In this document: one piece after another, positions 30,366-38,630 of the stretch
Layout: each line of letters begins with the position of its first letter
Position numbering within the stretch: the stretch's first letter is position 1
Source: Candidatus Doudnabacteria bacterium CG10_big_fil_rev_8_21_14_0_10_41_10
Lineage (GTDB): Bacteria > Patescibacteriota > Doudnabacteria > UBA920 > 2-01-FULL-50-11
Length of the DNA stretch: 38,630 nt
Reading direction: 5' to 3'
NCBI GenBank assembly: GCA_002773695.1
Contig: PFAJ01000064.1
Span: forward strand, 2,017-40,646
Position numbers and translations under genes: made by a program
The notes under the pieces: generated by a model
What the model was told of the DNA's origin: nothing
The model's database searches: none
Seen by the model: the letters and a program-made list of their open reading frames with translations, nothing else

Positions 30366-32603
30366 CTATTCGGGAGGAACCTCGTGAAAATCAGGAACTT
30401 GGGAATTGTCTGTTGAAGCTAACAAAACCATCCTGGCAGAAAATGCCACCAGTCCCGGACTATACACCCCCGACGTATCAACCGTGGCCAACTCTCTTGC
30501 TTGAGAGGTTTGAGTGGAAACCACCGCCTCAAAAGTAATCCCAAAAGAATCGTTAGGAGTCAACACTCCTGTATAAGTAAAACCACTCAAAGATCCAGAA
30601 CACAATCCAGGGCAGGAAAAATTGGTTGGGTTTCTTAGATTGGAGGATAAAGTAATGCCCGCCGAAACTCGAGAAGCGTCACCAGGACCATTGTTTCCGT
30701 AAACTATATTAAACCTCAAAACATCTCCATTTTTAATTTTGGAAAGATTGAACGAACTAGATCCATTTACAGCCGAAATTGACACATCAACATCCGGTTT
30801 TGGAGCTGGTAAAAAATTTATTACGTAATTAATTCCAACGGTTTGATTCCCTGCGTTTGGTTCAGATAAAGTTACAGTTCCAGTATAAATAGATGGGGCA
30901 AAAGAGGTGTCTGTTATAGATACTGCGACGGCTTGATTGGCTCCTGGAACCAAAGAGAAAGACACCGGCGAAACCGAAATCCAAGAACGATTATCAGACG
31001 CGGTGAAATTCAAAATCTGATCGCCGGTGTTTGTAACAATCACTTGTTGAAGAGCCGGGTTCGCGTCGCCTTGAGTGGCTGAATAATTTAAAACTGAAGG
31101 GTCGTGTGTGAAGGTATAGAGTCCGGAAGAAGTTTTGCTCCAGTTGAGTTTTATTCTCGCATCCCCCGCGTGTTCTCTGAAAATTACGGTAACAGCGCGG
31201 GTTCCGGCTGAAATATCTACATTTGGTATTGTCAGCGGATTACAGGCAACGGCATAACAATGATTTAAGATATCGTTAGAGGCGTAAGGGGTAATTTCCC
31301 TGTTGCCAAAAACCGGGTCTTCAATAATAACTTTGGCTCCGTCGTCAACGCTTTGATTATCCGGAAAAGAAAAATCATATTTACCGCCTGTAAAATTAAA
31401 GTTGCCTCTCCATCTGACTATAAAAGAATCACTTTCCCCTGCCGGACCGTTCCAGAGCCATCTCCAGCCTGACGCGGCATCTGGCGGATAATCAATCGAA
31501 TAACTATCAGCCGGATTTTGAGAAACAGTAGTCGGGCCATCACCTTTTAATATATAACCAGGATCAACGCCATACAAACCGATAATATTGGCATCACCCC
31601 CCGGATAATCCCAGACGCAACTAACAAATTGATTCGTTCCGACCGCGGAATCATCGCAAGCTGGCGGCAGTACAGGGCCAGCATTAACAGATAGCTGGGA
31701 GCTGCCGGAGCCACTTTCTCCTCTCCCCGCGGCTCTTGCGGTGATTGTGTAATTACCGGGGCTAAGACCGCCAGTGGCGGAAACGGTAACATCAGCCGAA
31801 TCAGAATCGCCTCTGGAAAGATAGGTTCGGTTAGGTGAAATAACGCATGACGCGCTCAACGGGCATCCCGGAACTGACAAATCAACCCACCCGGCAAAGC
31901 CTCCTTGTGATGAAACCGTTGCCAAATATTGCGCGGTGCCCCCCGGATTGATTGGTTGCGGGGAAAAAGGAGTCAAAGTAACTCCAATGTCTATATTGCC
32001 TCTTGATTGTGGTGGAGGCGCGACTCTGCAAGATTCCGGCGGGGTAAAATCAGGATCATGTACGCAAGAACGAATAGTTACTTCTTCGCCACTACTACCA
32101 ACCACTACATAAGAATCACAAATATTTTGCTGACACTCCGGGTTGTTCGAGGCGCAATCCCTGTCGTTTCTACAACCGGAGCTTTTGGTATAGCACTGTT
32201 GGATGGTGTTGCAGGTTGTGTCTATTTTGTTTTTAGTAACACCACCGTTTAACGCACAACCGAAACTCGTAGTAACATCACACCAACATTCCTCGTAGGT
32301 ATCAAAACATTGGTCAATATCTCTGCAGTATTCACACTCCCAACCGATGACCCCTACCCCCACATCGTAACAACTTGTCTCCTGATAACTTGTTGCAGAA
32401 GATTGAACTAAATAAGAATGTCCGTTATATTCATCCGTACATTCTCCTGGGGATAGTTGAGCGAAAGCAGGGTTTATTTCATAAATAAAACTATTGCTAC
32501 TGTAAAGCGCTAAAATTATTAAAACTGTGGCTATTGCAACTGAAAAAAATAGAGGGGTAAAGCCTTTAAAAGTTAAGTTATCTTTTGAGAATATTTTTCT
32601 CAT
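30366..32603 (-). CDS. Large secreted Cys-rich / BACON / DUF11-type surface protein
   Basis: About 745 residues from the ATG at 32603 (MRKIFSKDNL); the track's earlier start lacks support. A signal or anchor segment lies at about 20-38, ending near NPAFAQ. Next is a Cys-rich segment (CEYCRDIDQCFDTYEECWC), then Ig-like NPGGTAQYLATVSSQGGF. A possible carbohydrate-binding beta-domain follows (FIVRWRGNFNFTGGKYDFSF), then a BACON-type repeat (FTHDPSVLNYSATQGD ... DNRSWISVSP) and a DUF11/CARDB-like C-terminus ending DFHEVPPE. The C-terminal 230 residues are paralogous to the gene at 36215. It is probably cell-surface or adhesive; no enzyme motif is seen. Confidence 0.82.
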   Translation of the reverse strand: MRKIFSKDNLTFKGFTPLFFSVAIATVLIILALYSSNSFIYEINPAFAQLSPGECTDEYNGHSYLVQSSATSYQETSCYDVGVGVIGWECEYCRDIDQCFDTYEECWCDVTTSFGCALNGGVTKNKIDTTCNTIQQCYTKSSGCRNDRDCASNNPECQQNICDSYVVVGSSGEEVTIRSCVHDPDFTPPESCRVAPPPQSRGNIDIGVTLTPFSPQPINPGGTAQYLATVSSQGGFAGWVDLSVPGCPLSASCVISPNRTYLSRGDSDSADVTVSATGGLSPGNYTITARAAGRGESGSGSSQLSVNAGPVLPPACDDSAVGTNQFVSCVWDYPGGDANIIGLYGVDPGYILKGDGPTTVSQNPADSYSIDYPPDAASGWRWLWNGPAGESDSFIVRWRGNFNFTGGKYDFSFPDNQSVDDGAKVIIEDPVFGNREITPYASNDILNHCYAVACNPLTIPNVDISAGTRAVTVIFREHAGDARIKLNWSKTSSGLYTFTHDPSVLNYSATQGDANPALQQVIVTNTGDQILNFTASDNRSWISVSPVSFSLVPGANQAVAVSITDTSFAPSIYTGTVTLSEPNAGNQTVGINYVINFLPAPKPDVDVSISAVNGSSSFNLSKIKNGDVLRFNIVYGNNGPGDASRVSAGITLSSNLRNPTNFSCPGLCSGSLSGFTYTGVLTPNDSFGITFEAVVSTQTSQARELATVDTSGVYSPGLVAFSARMVLLASTDNSQVPDFHEVPPE

Positions 32604-32775
32604 ATTTGTCAATCTCTTTTTTTTAAGTATTTTTATTTCGATCGAAGTTATCAAAGCATTAAAATTATGACTTAAACTAAAAAATACGTCAACCTTGACA
32701 AAATAATCATTTAATGGAAGAATATAGAGGCTCTTTCAACTTGAACGATAGATTATATCGCTCGAGGAGGACAAA

Positions 32776-34920
32776 ATGAAAATAAATGCGATGAAAAAAC
32801 TATCCCATGCCGCTTGGGCGGTTTTTGTAGTGCTCTTCCTGCTTCTGCTACCAACAGCAGGGGTATACGCTCAAAGACTCGGCGGCTACTACGGGCCCGC
32901 CTACGTCGAAGATTGGACAGACCTTCTGCCTTCGGGAGTTTCACTTTCCGGGGCTCACTACCGTATTATCGCAAACGATCACGAACTTTTTCTGGTCGTA
33001 TACGACGGCGTCGCCACAACAATCTACAGGTCTATCGACGGCGAGCCGTTTCAGACCGTAATCCGCGACGACGATTTAAAGATGATCGGAAAGTTGGTCG
33101 TACCTGCAAGTACAGAAGGGTTCGTGTCTGTAGCCACTTTCACAACGGCTACACAAGGGTTGTTCTTCCGTACGATGTCTGGCGAAAAAAACTCAGTAAC
33201 TACTGCCTACTCAATCGTAGGCGGTATCACTACCAAAATAGTCGGTGCTGGTGACGTGATCCGCAACGCGGAAGTCATCAACGTAGACATCAACGGCAAG
33301 CCGGTTTCCACAAGAAAAATGGACCTGGATGTCCGCAGACTAAGCACTCCATTTCCTGCTTCCGACGGACGTCTGCTTGCCTATCTAGATGTCTTCGAGG
33401 ACGGCACCAAAAAAATCCGCTCTGGTGCGTACGAATGCGACTCCAAAGGAAACTGGAAACAGTTGTTCAGTACCGTTATCCATGGTACCAGCCTCGACAC
33501 CAGATTCGGGGTGCATGAGATAGGTGGAATAATCCACTTCATGGAGCAATACAATTCCTCTCGCTATCTCACCCGCCTCATCGATAGGCAAACCGGCGAA
33601 AAACAAGTCATTCAAAGATTCTCTATCTCGGGGACTGACTTTGGCGATCCTATCACCATCTCTGATGGCAGACAGCTACCGACTCAAAATATTCTCATGG
33701 CATCTCCGATCGACCAAAAAACGATCCGACTTGCTGTCAGGTACTTCGACTATGGGACGCAGACGCTCCGAGGATACATTGCCAGTCTTGAACCGGAAGG
33801 GTCTAGTCTTCAGGTGAAAGCTGAAATCCCATCTACCCTCAACGGCCGGCAAGTAGTTGTTTCTACTATCTACGCTGCAAGCGACAAGATAGGCTTGGCC
33901 GAAGTCCTGTTCGACTCCTTCGAGGGAGGAGAGCGAGGCATAGTGCTCTGCCAAAACAACGACTGCCAACTGGTTCTTAAGGAGTCAGACTCTTTACCAG
34001 GTGGCGGCAGTGCCTTCGGCATCGGTCTCATGACTGCTTCTGGCTGCAACGCTTGGGCGATAGTTGGCAGTTCGCTAATTCGGATTGCCGTCCCACCCTG
34101 CGCGGACATCAACACCACGCCACCGGCTGTTATCACCGGCATCACCTCCGCCACAGGGGATCCTAAGGCCGCGTATGCTCCCGGAGATTTCTTAACAGCG
34201 TACGGACAGTACCTGTGCGGCTATCTCTGGAACCCAGAATTGTTTCCGCTACCCCAAGCGGTGGTAAACAGCGCTCCTTTCAGCTACCAAATCGGAGGGT
34301 GTCATGTCCGTGTAAACGGACAACTTGCGCCGATGCACTTCGGGATTACCTGGGCGAACGACTTCTCATCCCAGTCCAATTTCCTGTTGCCCGAAGACAC
34401 CGCTCCCGGATCTGCCCAAGTCGTCTTCGAGCGTCTCCGCGATGACCTCACCATAGAGACTGTCTCCGATCCATCCACCATCATGGTCTCGAACCAGCCC
34501 TCCCCACGACCGTTCCGATTAGGTGATGACGGTTCTGTGATTATGCAGAACGTCAGCCAGGATCATACTGGCGGAACGTTAGTTTCCCCTACTACCCCGG
34601 CTCGCCCCGACGACTGGCTCATCACCTACTGGGCCGGGTGGGGATACACAGATCCTCCGGTCAAGCCCGGGCAGACTCCCGAACGCCTCGCCACAGTCGT
34701 GACCTGGTACGAAACGTACACCTTCGATGGAAGCACTGGAGGTTGGGCACGCGCCGAAAGTGTTGCGGCTCTCACCTGGCAGTTCCCGGGAGTTTACCAA
34801 CTCAACTTGAGAATTCCTGAAAACGTCGTCGTGGACTCCCAAGGACGCGCCTACGTCAGAGTCTTCTTTATAGATATCCAACACTACGTCGATTTCGTGA
34901 CGTACGTGTCGCGAGACTAA
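32776..34920 (+). CDS. Secreted protein with TIGR03437-like C-terminal domain
   Basis: 714 residues. AGGAGG stands five bases before the ATG. Signal peptide AVFVVLFLLLLPTAGVYAQ (cleavage near residue 33). Residues 34-440 look like a beta-rich, possibly propeller-like domain I cannot name. From about 450 the sequence fits the Solibacter-type C-terminal domain TIGR03437: APGDFLTAYGQYL, IGGCHVRVNGQLAPMHFG, FLLPEDTAPGSAQVV and FPGVYQLNLRIPENV. That domain is best known from Acidobacteria. Codon choice and base composition are GC-richer than the neighbours, suggesting transfer. It lies divergent from the 30366 gene. Confidence 0.82.
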   Translation: MKINAMKKLSHAAWAVFVVLFLLLLPTAGVYAQRLGGYYGPAYVEDWTDLLPSGVSLSGAHYRIIANDHELFLVVYDGVATTIYRSIDGEPFQTVIRDDDLKMIGKLVVPASTEGFVSVATFTTATQGLFFRTMSGEKNSVTTAYSIVGGITTKIVGAGDVIRNAEVINVDINGKPVSTRKMDLDVRRLSTPFPASDGRLLAYLDVFEDGTKKIRSGAYECDSKGNWKQLFSTVIHGTSLDTRFGVHEIGGIIHFMEQYNSSRYLTRLIDRQTGEKQVIQRFSISGTDFGDPITISDGRQLPTQNILMASPIDQKTIRLAVRYFDYGTQTLRGYIASLEPEGSSLQVKAEIPSTLNGRQVVVSTIYAASDKIGLAEVLFDSFEGGERGIVLCQNNDCQLVLKESDSLPGGGSAFGIGLMTASGCNAWAIVGSSLIRIAVPPCADINTTPPAVITGITSATGDPKAAYAPGDFLTAYGQYLCGYLWNPELFPLPQAVVNSAPFSYQIGGCHVRVNGQLAPMHFGITWANDFSSQSNFLLPEDTAPGSAQVVFERLRDDLTIETVSDPSTIMVSNQPSPRPFRLGDDGSVIMQNVSQDHTGGTLVSPTTPARPDDWLITYWAGWGYTDPPVKPGQTPERLATVVTWYETYTFDGSTGGWARAESVAALTWQFPGVYQLNLRIPENVVVDSQGRAYVRVFFIDIQHYVDFVTYVSRD

Positions 34921-34924
34921 CAGG

Positions 34925-35012
34925 CGGCTCAACACGAAAGCCGTCCTACCCAAGACCAAATTTTTTCATCATTTCAGTTTCGCGCCTGCTTCGGCAGAGA
35001 CGCAAAACAAAA
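34925..35012. other. Gap after the TIGR03437-like gene, nothing recognised
   Basis: Between the stop and the terminator I see no gene or repeat of note. The wider 34921-35468 gap is otherwise filled by the terminator, a palindrome and dispersed repeat locus 4. Confidence 0.5.
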
Positions 35013-35013
35013 A

Positions 35014-35047
35014 ACCTCGATCAAGTTTAGATTGAGGTCTTTTTTTA
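35014..35047 (+). terminator. Terminator after the TIGR03437-like gene
   Basis: ACCTCGA...TTGAGGT stem followed by CTTTTTTT. Confidence 0.8.
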
Positions 35048-35080
35048 TCCTTTGCGTATTTTTAACTGCGATAAAACAAT

Positions 35081-35110
35081 TTGTACAATTGACGACCGTC
35101 AATTGTACAA
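35081..35110. repeat. Perfect 14-bp-arm palindrome
   Basis: TTGTACAATTGACG-AC-CGTCAATTGTACAA, no T-tract. It stands 30 bases beyond the terminator. Confidence 0.85.
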
Positions 35111-35184
35111 GTTAAAAAAAAGAGGGGATGATGGAGAGGTTGAGAGAAAAAAAAGAGAAAAGGAAAGCATGCGATGTCTTGCTA

Positions 35185-35400
35185 TAAATTACGAAATCCT
35201 TTCAAACCGCTAGTGTCATTGCGACCCCGGACTGGATTCGATGGCAATCTGAACATTATCCTTCGAGCGACTTGTCCGCCTAGGGAGAAAGTCAAAAACT
35301 ACGTTGTTTTATCTTCTCGACTCGGCTAACACCTCGCTCGAAGGATATTAAAAAGCTGCTCCAAGAACATTATTGTTCGAGCGTAGTCGAGAACTATAAA
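35185..35400. repeat. Mosaic dispersed repeat locus 4
   Basis: GTGTCATTGCGACC, then TTCGAGCGACTTGTCCGCCT...CTCGACTCGGCTAACACC...CTCGAAGGATATTAA and a TTGTTCGAGCGTAGTCGAGAAC tail. Confidence 0.75.
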
Positions 35401-35402
35401 GC

Positions 35403-35440
35403 GAAAAAGGTCTGGTATTTAGGAGATACCATAGGCCAAA
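35403..35440 (-). terminator. Terminator after the 161-residue gene
   Basis: TGGTAT-CTCCTAA-ATACCA inside GG...CC, followed by TTTTTTCGC on the minus strand. Confidence 0.65.
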
Positions 35441-35468
35441 AAGCCCACGGATGTTCATTTTTTAAAGT

Positions 35469-35954
35469 CTAATCTATACCGTAAGTAGTCAACGCAATCT
35501 CAACAATCACGCCATTCGCATTTTTTTCATCTTTAAATATGTTTACCAAAAAAAGTTCCATCCCATCGTAACTGCCGGCGATCAGACTCGCGCCGCCGAT
35601 AGTGTTGGTAGTCTCACCCATCTGCCAGCCGGCTTCTTTTAGATAATCGGAATAACTATTTAAAACATCTTCCAAAGTTTTGTCTGACGTATAACTGAAA
35701 CTCTCTTGTACAAACCCTTGATCCAAGTATTCTTTTATAACATTTTCCATAACTACCGCTTTATGATCCAAAAGCAATTCCCGAGGCACCCAAACAGGAA
35801 TATCTTCATTATCAACCGGGATCACTTGCAATTGTCCTTGTGGAGTATTTACCACGGTGTTTTTAGACGTGACATTGCCACTCTGCCAAAGATATAAACT
35901 TACTACAATTATTATTGCAATAATAATGATAATTATATTTTTCTTTGCCTTCAT
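35469..35954 (-). CDS. Small membrane-anchored hypothetical protein
   Basis: 161 residues. A very hydrophobic Ile-rich anchor at residues 6-23 (NIIIIIIAIIIVVSLYLW), then an outside domain: VDNEDIPVWVPRELLLDHKA, SFSYTSDKTLEDVLNSYSDY, GWQMGETTNTIGGASLIAGS and LTTYGID at the end. I recognise no family; the layout resembles small exported proteins often found next to surface-protein genes. It lies between the TIGR03437-like gene and the BACON/PA14 gene, with its own terminator. The Ile-codon run is an ATT/AAT-rich tract that could slip. Confidence 0.7.
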   Translation of the reverse strand: MKAKKNIIIIIIAIIIVVSLYLWQSGNVTSKNTVVNTPQGQLQVIPVDNEDIPVWVPRELLLDHKAVVMENVIKEYLDQGFVQESFSYTSDKTLEDVLNSYSDYLKEAGWQMGETTNTIGGASLIAGSYDGMELFLVNIFKDEKNANGVIVEIALTTYGID

Positions 35955-35984
35955 TGTTTATTTTTTAATTTTTTGTCATTACTA

Positions 35985-36085
35985 TGTTATCGTTCGAGCG
36001 TAGTCGAGAACTACATTGTCGCATCTTCTCAACTCGGCTAGCGCCTCGCTCGAAGGATATTAACAACGTCCTCCCCAGACTATGA
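35985..36085. repeat. Mosaic dispersed repeat locus 5
   Basis: TATCGTTCGAGCGTAGTCGAGAAC ... CTCAACTCGGCTAGCGCCTC ... CTCGAAGGATATTAACAACG. It is a single module. Confidence 0.75.
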
Positions 36086-36173
36086 ATTACGCTTCAGTTT
36101 AAAATGAGGTTATTTCTTCTCCCTTATTATATACAAAACTTTCTAAAAACCCAACACTTCGCCATGTTAGTAA

Positions 36174-36206
36174 CAAAAAAACCCCACTTTACAGTGAGGT
36201 TTTAAT
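36174..36206 (-). terminator. Terminator after the BACON/PA14 gene
   Basis: AACCTCACT-GTAA-AGTGGGGTT followed by T residues on the minus strand. Confidence 0.8.
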
Positions 36207-36214
36207 GCTTTCCG

Positions 36215-38630
36215 TTATTCGGGTGGGATCTCTATAAACTCCGGTGATTTTGATGTTTGGGTTTTTGCCAGTAAAATAATCCTGGCAGAAAACGGTATCG
36301 CTCCTGGATCGTAAGTACCGAACGTGTCGATAATAACCAACTCACGAGGCTGAGTAGTCAAGGTGGAAACTGTAGCATCAAACGTAACTGTAAAAAATTC
36401 ACCTGTAGATAAAATGCTTGGATAAGTAAAATTATTATAATTACCAAAGCACAAACCCGGACAGGAAAAATTGGTAATACTGGAAATGTTAGCAGACGCC
36501 GAGATCCCTGCTTTAACTTGAGTCGCGTCCCCCGGCCCGTCATTTCGATATGTGATACTGAAATTTAAGATGTCCCCGTCTTTGATGTCGGACAAACTGA
36601 ACGAACCTGATCCATTGACTGCCGAAATTGATACAGCGACGTTAGGAATCGGAACAGGTGGGGCATCTACGGTATAATCAACCGGAACAGTCTGGTTTGC
36701 GGCGTTTGGTTCGGAAATTGTCACGGCGCCGGTGTAGTTACCTGGCGCAAAGGAGGTGTCAGTGACAGAAACTGTGAATACCCGATTGGCGCCGGGAGCC
36801 ACAGAGAAAGTGGTTGGGGCAACAGAGATCCAAGAGCGATTGTCAGATATGGTAAAGTCTAAATTTTGATCGCCGGTGTTTTGTATGGTTACATTTTGAG
36901 AAGCCGGGTTAGGCCCATTTTGCTCTGCTGAAAAATTCAAAGAGGAAGGTGCTTTGTTAAAGGTGTAAATAGGGGCTCCCGCCAAAGGAGTCAATTGAGA
37001 CTGCGGGACTATGGCTTTGGGGGTTTGTGGCGAGCTCCAAAAAAGCTGGGCAACACCAAATACGGTATTTTCAAAATATTCCATACGAATCGGATACTTT
37101 TGGCCAGCGATTAAATTGATAGTCGCGGTGTGTTCAGTGGGTGGCTGGGCAAACCATTTATCTATCAGTAAAATACCATTCACCCATAATCTAACTCCAT
37201 CATCTGTGAGTATGTAAAATGTGTAAGTTTCTGTGCACCGGGCTTCAATCTCCCCTTCCCAACGAACAGAGAAAGTGTCTCCTCCACCGGCATAAGTAGT
37301 CCCAATAGGATCTGATGGGTTAAAATTGATTGTGGCATCGATATGCTGGTTGGTTTGAGAATTGAAATTTGTTCCATTAAAAACCGTTGCCGTTAAACCG
37401 GTTCCGATTCCGGCGGCGTTGCAACCAACCAGTGGAACGCCATTTACTGTGTAATCAACCGCGACCGTCTGGTTGCCAGCGTTTGGTTCGGAAATAGTGA
37501 CGGTGCCGGTATAGTTGGCCGGGGCAAGCGAGGTGTCGGTGACAGAGACTGACACTACTCGATTGGCGCCGGGGAGCACGGAGAAAACAGCTGGGACGAT
37601 GGAGATCCAAGAGCGATCATCAGAAAAAATAAAACTTAGATCTTGGTTGCCGGTGTTGGTTATAGTTACGTTTTGAGAAGCGGGATTTCCAGCACCTTGG
37701 TTAGCAGAATAGCTAAGAGATGCGGGGGCGCGGGTAAAGGTATAGTTTAGACCGGCACTCACAGTATAATTAACCGTGACCGTCTGGTTTGCCGCGTTTG
37801 GTTCGGAAATGGTTATGGTGCCGGTATAACCTGCTGGCGCAAGCGAGGTGTCGGTAACAGAAACTGACACTACTCGATTGGCGCCCGGGAGAACAGAGAA
37901 AACGGTTGGAGAAATGGACATCCAAGGACGGTCATCAGATAGAGTAAAGTTTAGAGTTTGGTTGCCAGTGTTTTGTATAGTTACATTTTGAGAAACTGGA
38001 TTTGGGTCATTTCGGACAGCGGAATAGTTAAGGGTTGCGGGGGCGCGAGTGTAGGTGTAGGTAGGCCCGACCGGTGATGGGGTCAATTGAGACTGCGGAA
38101 CTATGGCTTTGGGGGTTTGTGGCGAACTCCAGAAAAGCTGGGCGACGGAAGTCACGCCGCCTTCGAAAAAATCCATGCGAATAGGGTACTTTTGGCCGGC
38201 GATTAAATCGATTGTTCCGCTGTATTCAGTGGGTGGATGGCCAAACCATTTATCTACCAGTAAAACCCCATTTACCCACAGTCTGACTCCGTCATCTGTT
38301 CGGGCGTAAAAAGTGTAAGTTTCCGTGCACTGGGCTTCAATCTCTCCGTCCCATTTAACAGAAAAATTATCACCACTGCCCGTATAGGTAACCCCGATAG
38401 GATCTGCCGGATCAAAATTGATTGTGGGGTCGACATGTTGATTTACATGAGGAGGGAAAAATACTCCATTATAAACCGTCGCGGTCAAGCCGGTTCCGGA
38501 TCCGGTGGGATTACAACCGACTGGTGGAGGACCATTTAAAGTATAATTAACCGCGACCGTCTGGTTTGCCGCGTTTGGTTCGGAAATGGTTATGGTGCCG
38601 GTATAACCTGCTGGCGCAAGCGAGGTGTCG
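36215..38630 (-). CDS. Modular BACON/PA14/DUF11 surface protein, 5' end off window
   Basis: The frame stays open to the right edge, so the track's start at 38488 (a TTG within a domain) is not real. From N to C: a BACON-type unit cut by the edge, a PA14-like domain (DDGVRLWVNGVLLVDKW), two BACON-type units, a second PA14-like domain (DDGVRLWVNGILLIDKW), another BACON-type unit and a DUF11/CARDB-like end closing EFIEIPPE. BACON and PA14 modules often bind carbohydrate or mucin-like ligands, so adhesion is likely. The PA14 copies are very similar at DNA level, period about 1090 bases. It is paralogous to the 30366 gene. Confidence 0.88.
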   Translation of the reverse strand, partial: DTSLAPAGYTGTITISEPNAANQTVAVNYTLNGPPPVGCNPTGSGTGLTATVYNGVFFPPHVNQHVDPTINFDPADPIGVTYTGSGDNFSVKWDGEIEAQCTETYTFYARTDDGVRLWVNGVLLVDKWFGHPPTEYSGTIDLIAGQKYPIRMDFFEGGVTSVAQLFWSSPQTPKAIVPQSQLTPSPVGPTYTYTRAPATLNYSAVRNDPNPVSQNVTIQNTGNQTLNFTLSDDRPWMSISPTVFSVLPGANRVVSVSVTDTSLAPAGYTGTITISEPNAANQTVTVNYTVSAGLNYTFTRAPASLSYSANQGAGNPASQNVTITNTGNQDLSFIFSDDRSWISIVPAVFSVLPGANRVVSVSVTDTSLAPANYTGTVTISEPNAGNQTVAVDYTVNGVPLVGCNAAGIGTGLTATVFNGTNFNSQTNQHIDATINFNPSDPIGTTYAGGGDTFSVRWEGEIEARCTETYTFYILTDDGVRLWVNGILLIDKWFAQPPTEHTATINLIAGQKYPIRMEYFENTVFGVAQLFWSSPQTPKAIVPQSQLTPLAGAPIYTFNKAPSSLNFSAEQNGPNPASQNVTIQNTGDQNLDFTISDNRSWISVAPTTFSVAPGANRVFTVSVTDTSFAPGNYTGAVTISEPNAANQTVPVDYTVDAPPVPIPNVAVSISAVNGSGSFSLSDIKDGDILNFSITYRNDGPGDATQVKAGISASANISSITNFSCPGLCFGNYNNFTYPSILSTGEFFTVTFDATVSTLTTQPRELVIIDTFGTYDPGAIPFSARIILLAKTQTSKSPEFIEIPPE

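Noticed and set aside
36358-38309. Small ORFs inside the BACON/PA14 gene on both strands
   Set aside because: They are frame shadows; two of them are nearly identical only because the PA14 units repeat.
1-38630. UGA recoding as in Gracilibacteria
   Set aside because: TGA ends several genes cleanly (e.g. the HD-domain and zinc-ribbon genes), and conserved proteins such as L10, S2 and RF1 have no internal TGA.

Overview
The window looks like a chromosome segment from a Candidate Phyla Radiation (Patescibacteria) bacterium or a close relative. This is inferred from the style of the genes: compact housekeeping genes, a helix-turn-helix/transmembrane/collagen-like surface protein, many start codons without a clear Shine-Dalgarno (SD) site, a tRNA split by a group I intron, and intergenic gaps packed with small palindromic repeats. 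TGA and TAA act as ordinary stops in clear genes, so this is not a UGA-recoding lineage.

Layout. 1-1917 (-) is a surface protein running off the left edge. 1953-3145 holds a broken GIY-YIG gene, a duplicated promoter-like cassette, a 27-bp tandem repeat and a 17-bp-arm hairpin. 3146-5210 is a GC-rich cassette with two genes on AGGAGG ribosome sites: an HD-domain protein and a diverged paralog of the DHH-like gene that follows at 5381-6403. 6561-7850 is rplL-rplJ with a probable L10 leader and attenuator. 8099-14286 holds mltG, pcm, a TM-helix channel-like gene, YjbQ, a VTT/DedA-type gene, a PPC/DUF296 gene, DUF1893 and an ECF-type S component, separated by dispersed repeats. 14406-15390 holds a small zinc-ribbon gene behind a strong promoter, a hairpin and several palindromes. 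15390-16451 is a GSII-type glutamine synthetase. 16588-18435 contains an inositol-phosphatase remnant, tRNA-Trp with a displaced copy of its 3' end, a run of large hairpins and rpmG.

18615-18887 is the most striking item: tRNA-Thr(GGU) interrupted after anticodon base 36 by a 197-nt group I intron. It is followed by a two-component signalling cluster (19081-23168: two histidine kinases, two receiver proteins, two small unknown proteins), tRNA-Tyr, tRNA-Thr(UGU), a TPR protein and the tsf-rpsB pair. The strand then switches: rpmE-prfA-prmC and a DsbA-like thioredoxin run rightward (26351-29907). The right end (30366-38630) holds two paralogous secreted BACON/PA14/DUF11-type proteins on the minus strand, flanking a secreted protein with a TIGR03437-like C-terminus on the plus strand and a small membrane-anchored protein.

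Two themes cut across the window. First, palindromic repeats have spread between genes and also in frame inside genes (the collagen-like gene and prmC). Second, a few GC-richer genes with strong SD sites look acquired against a largely SD-poor background.
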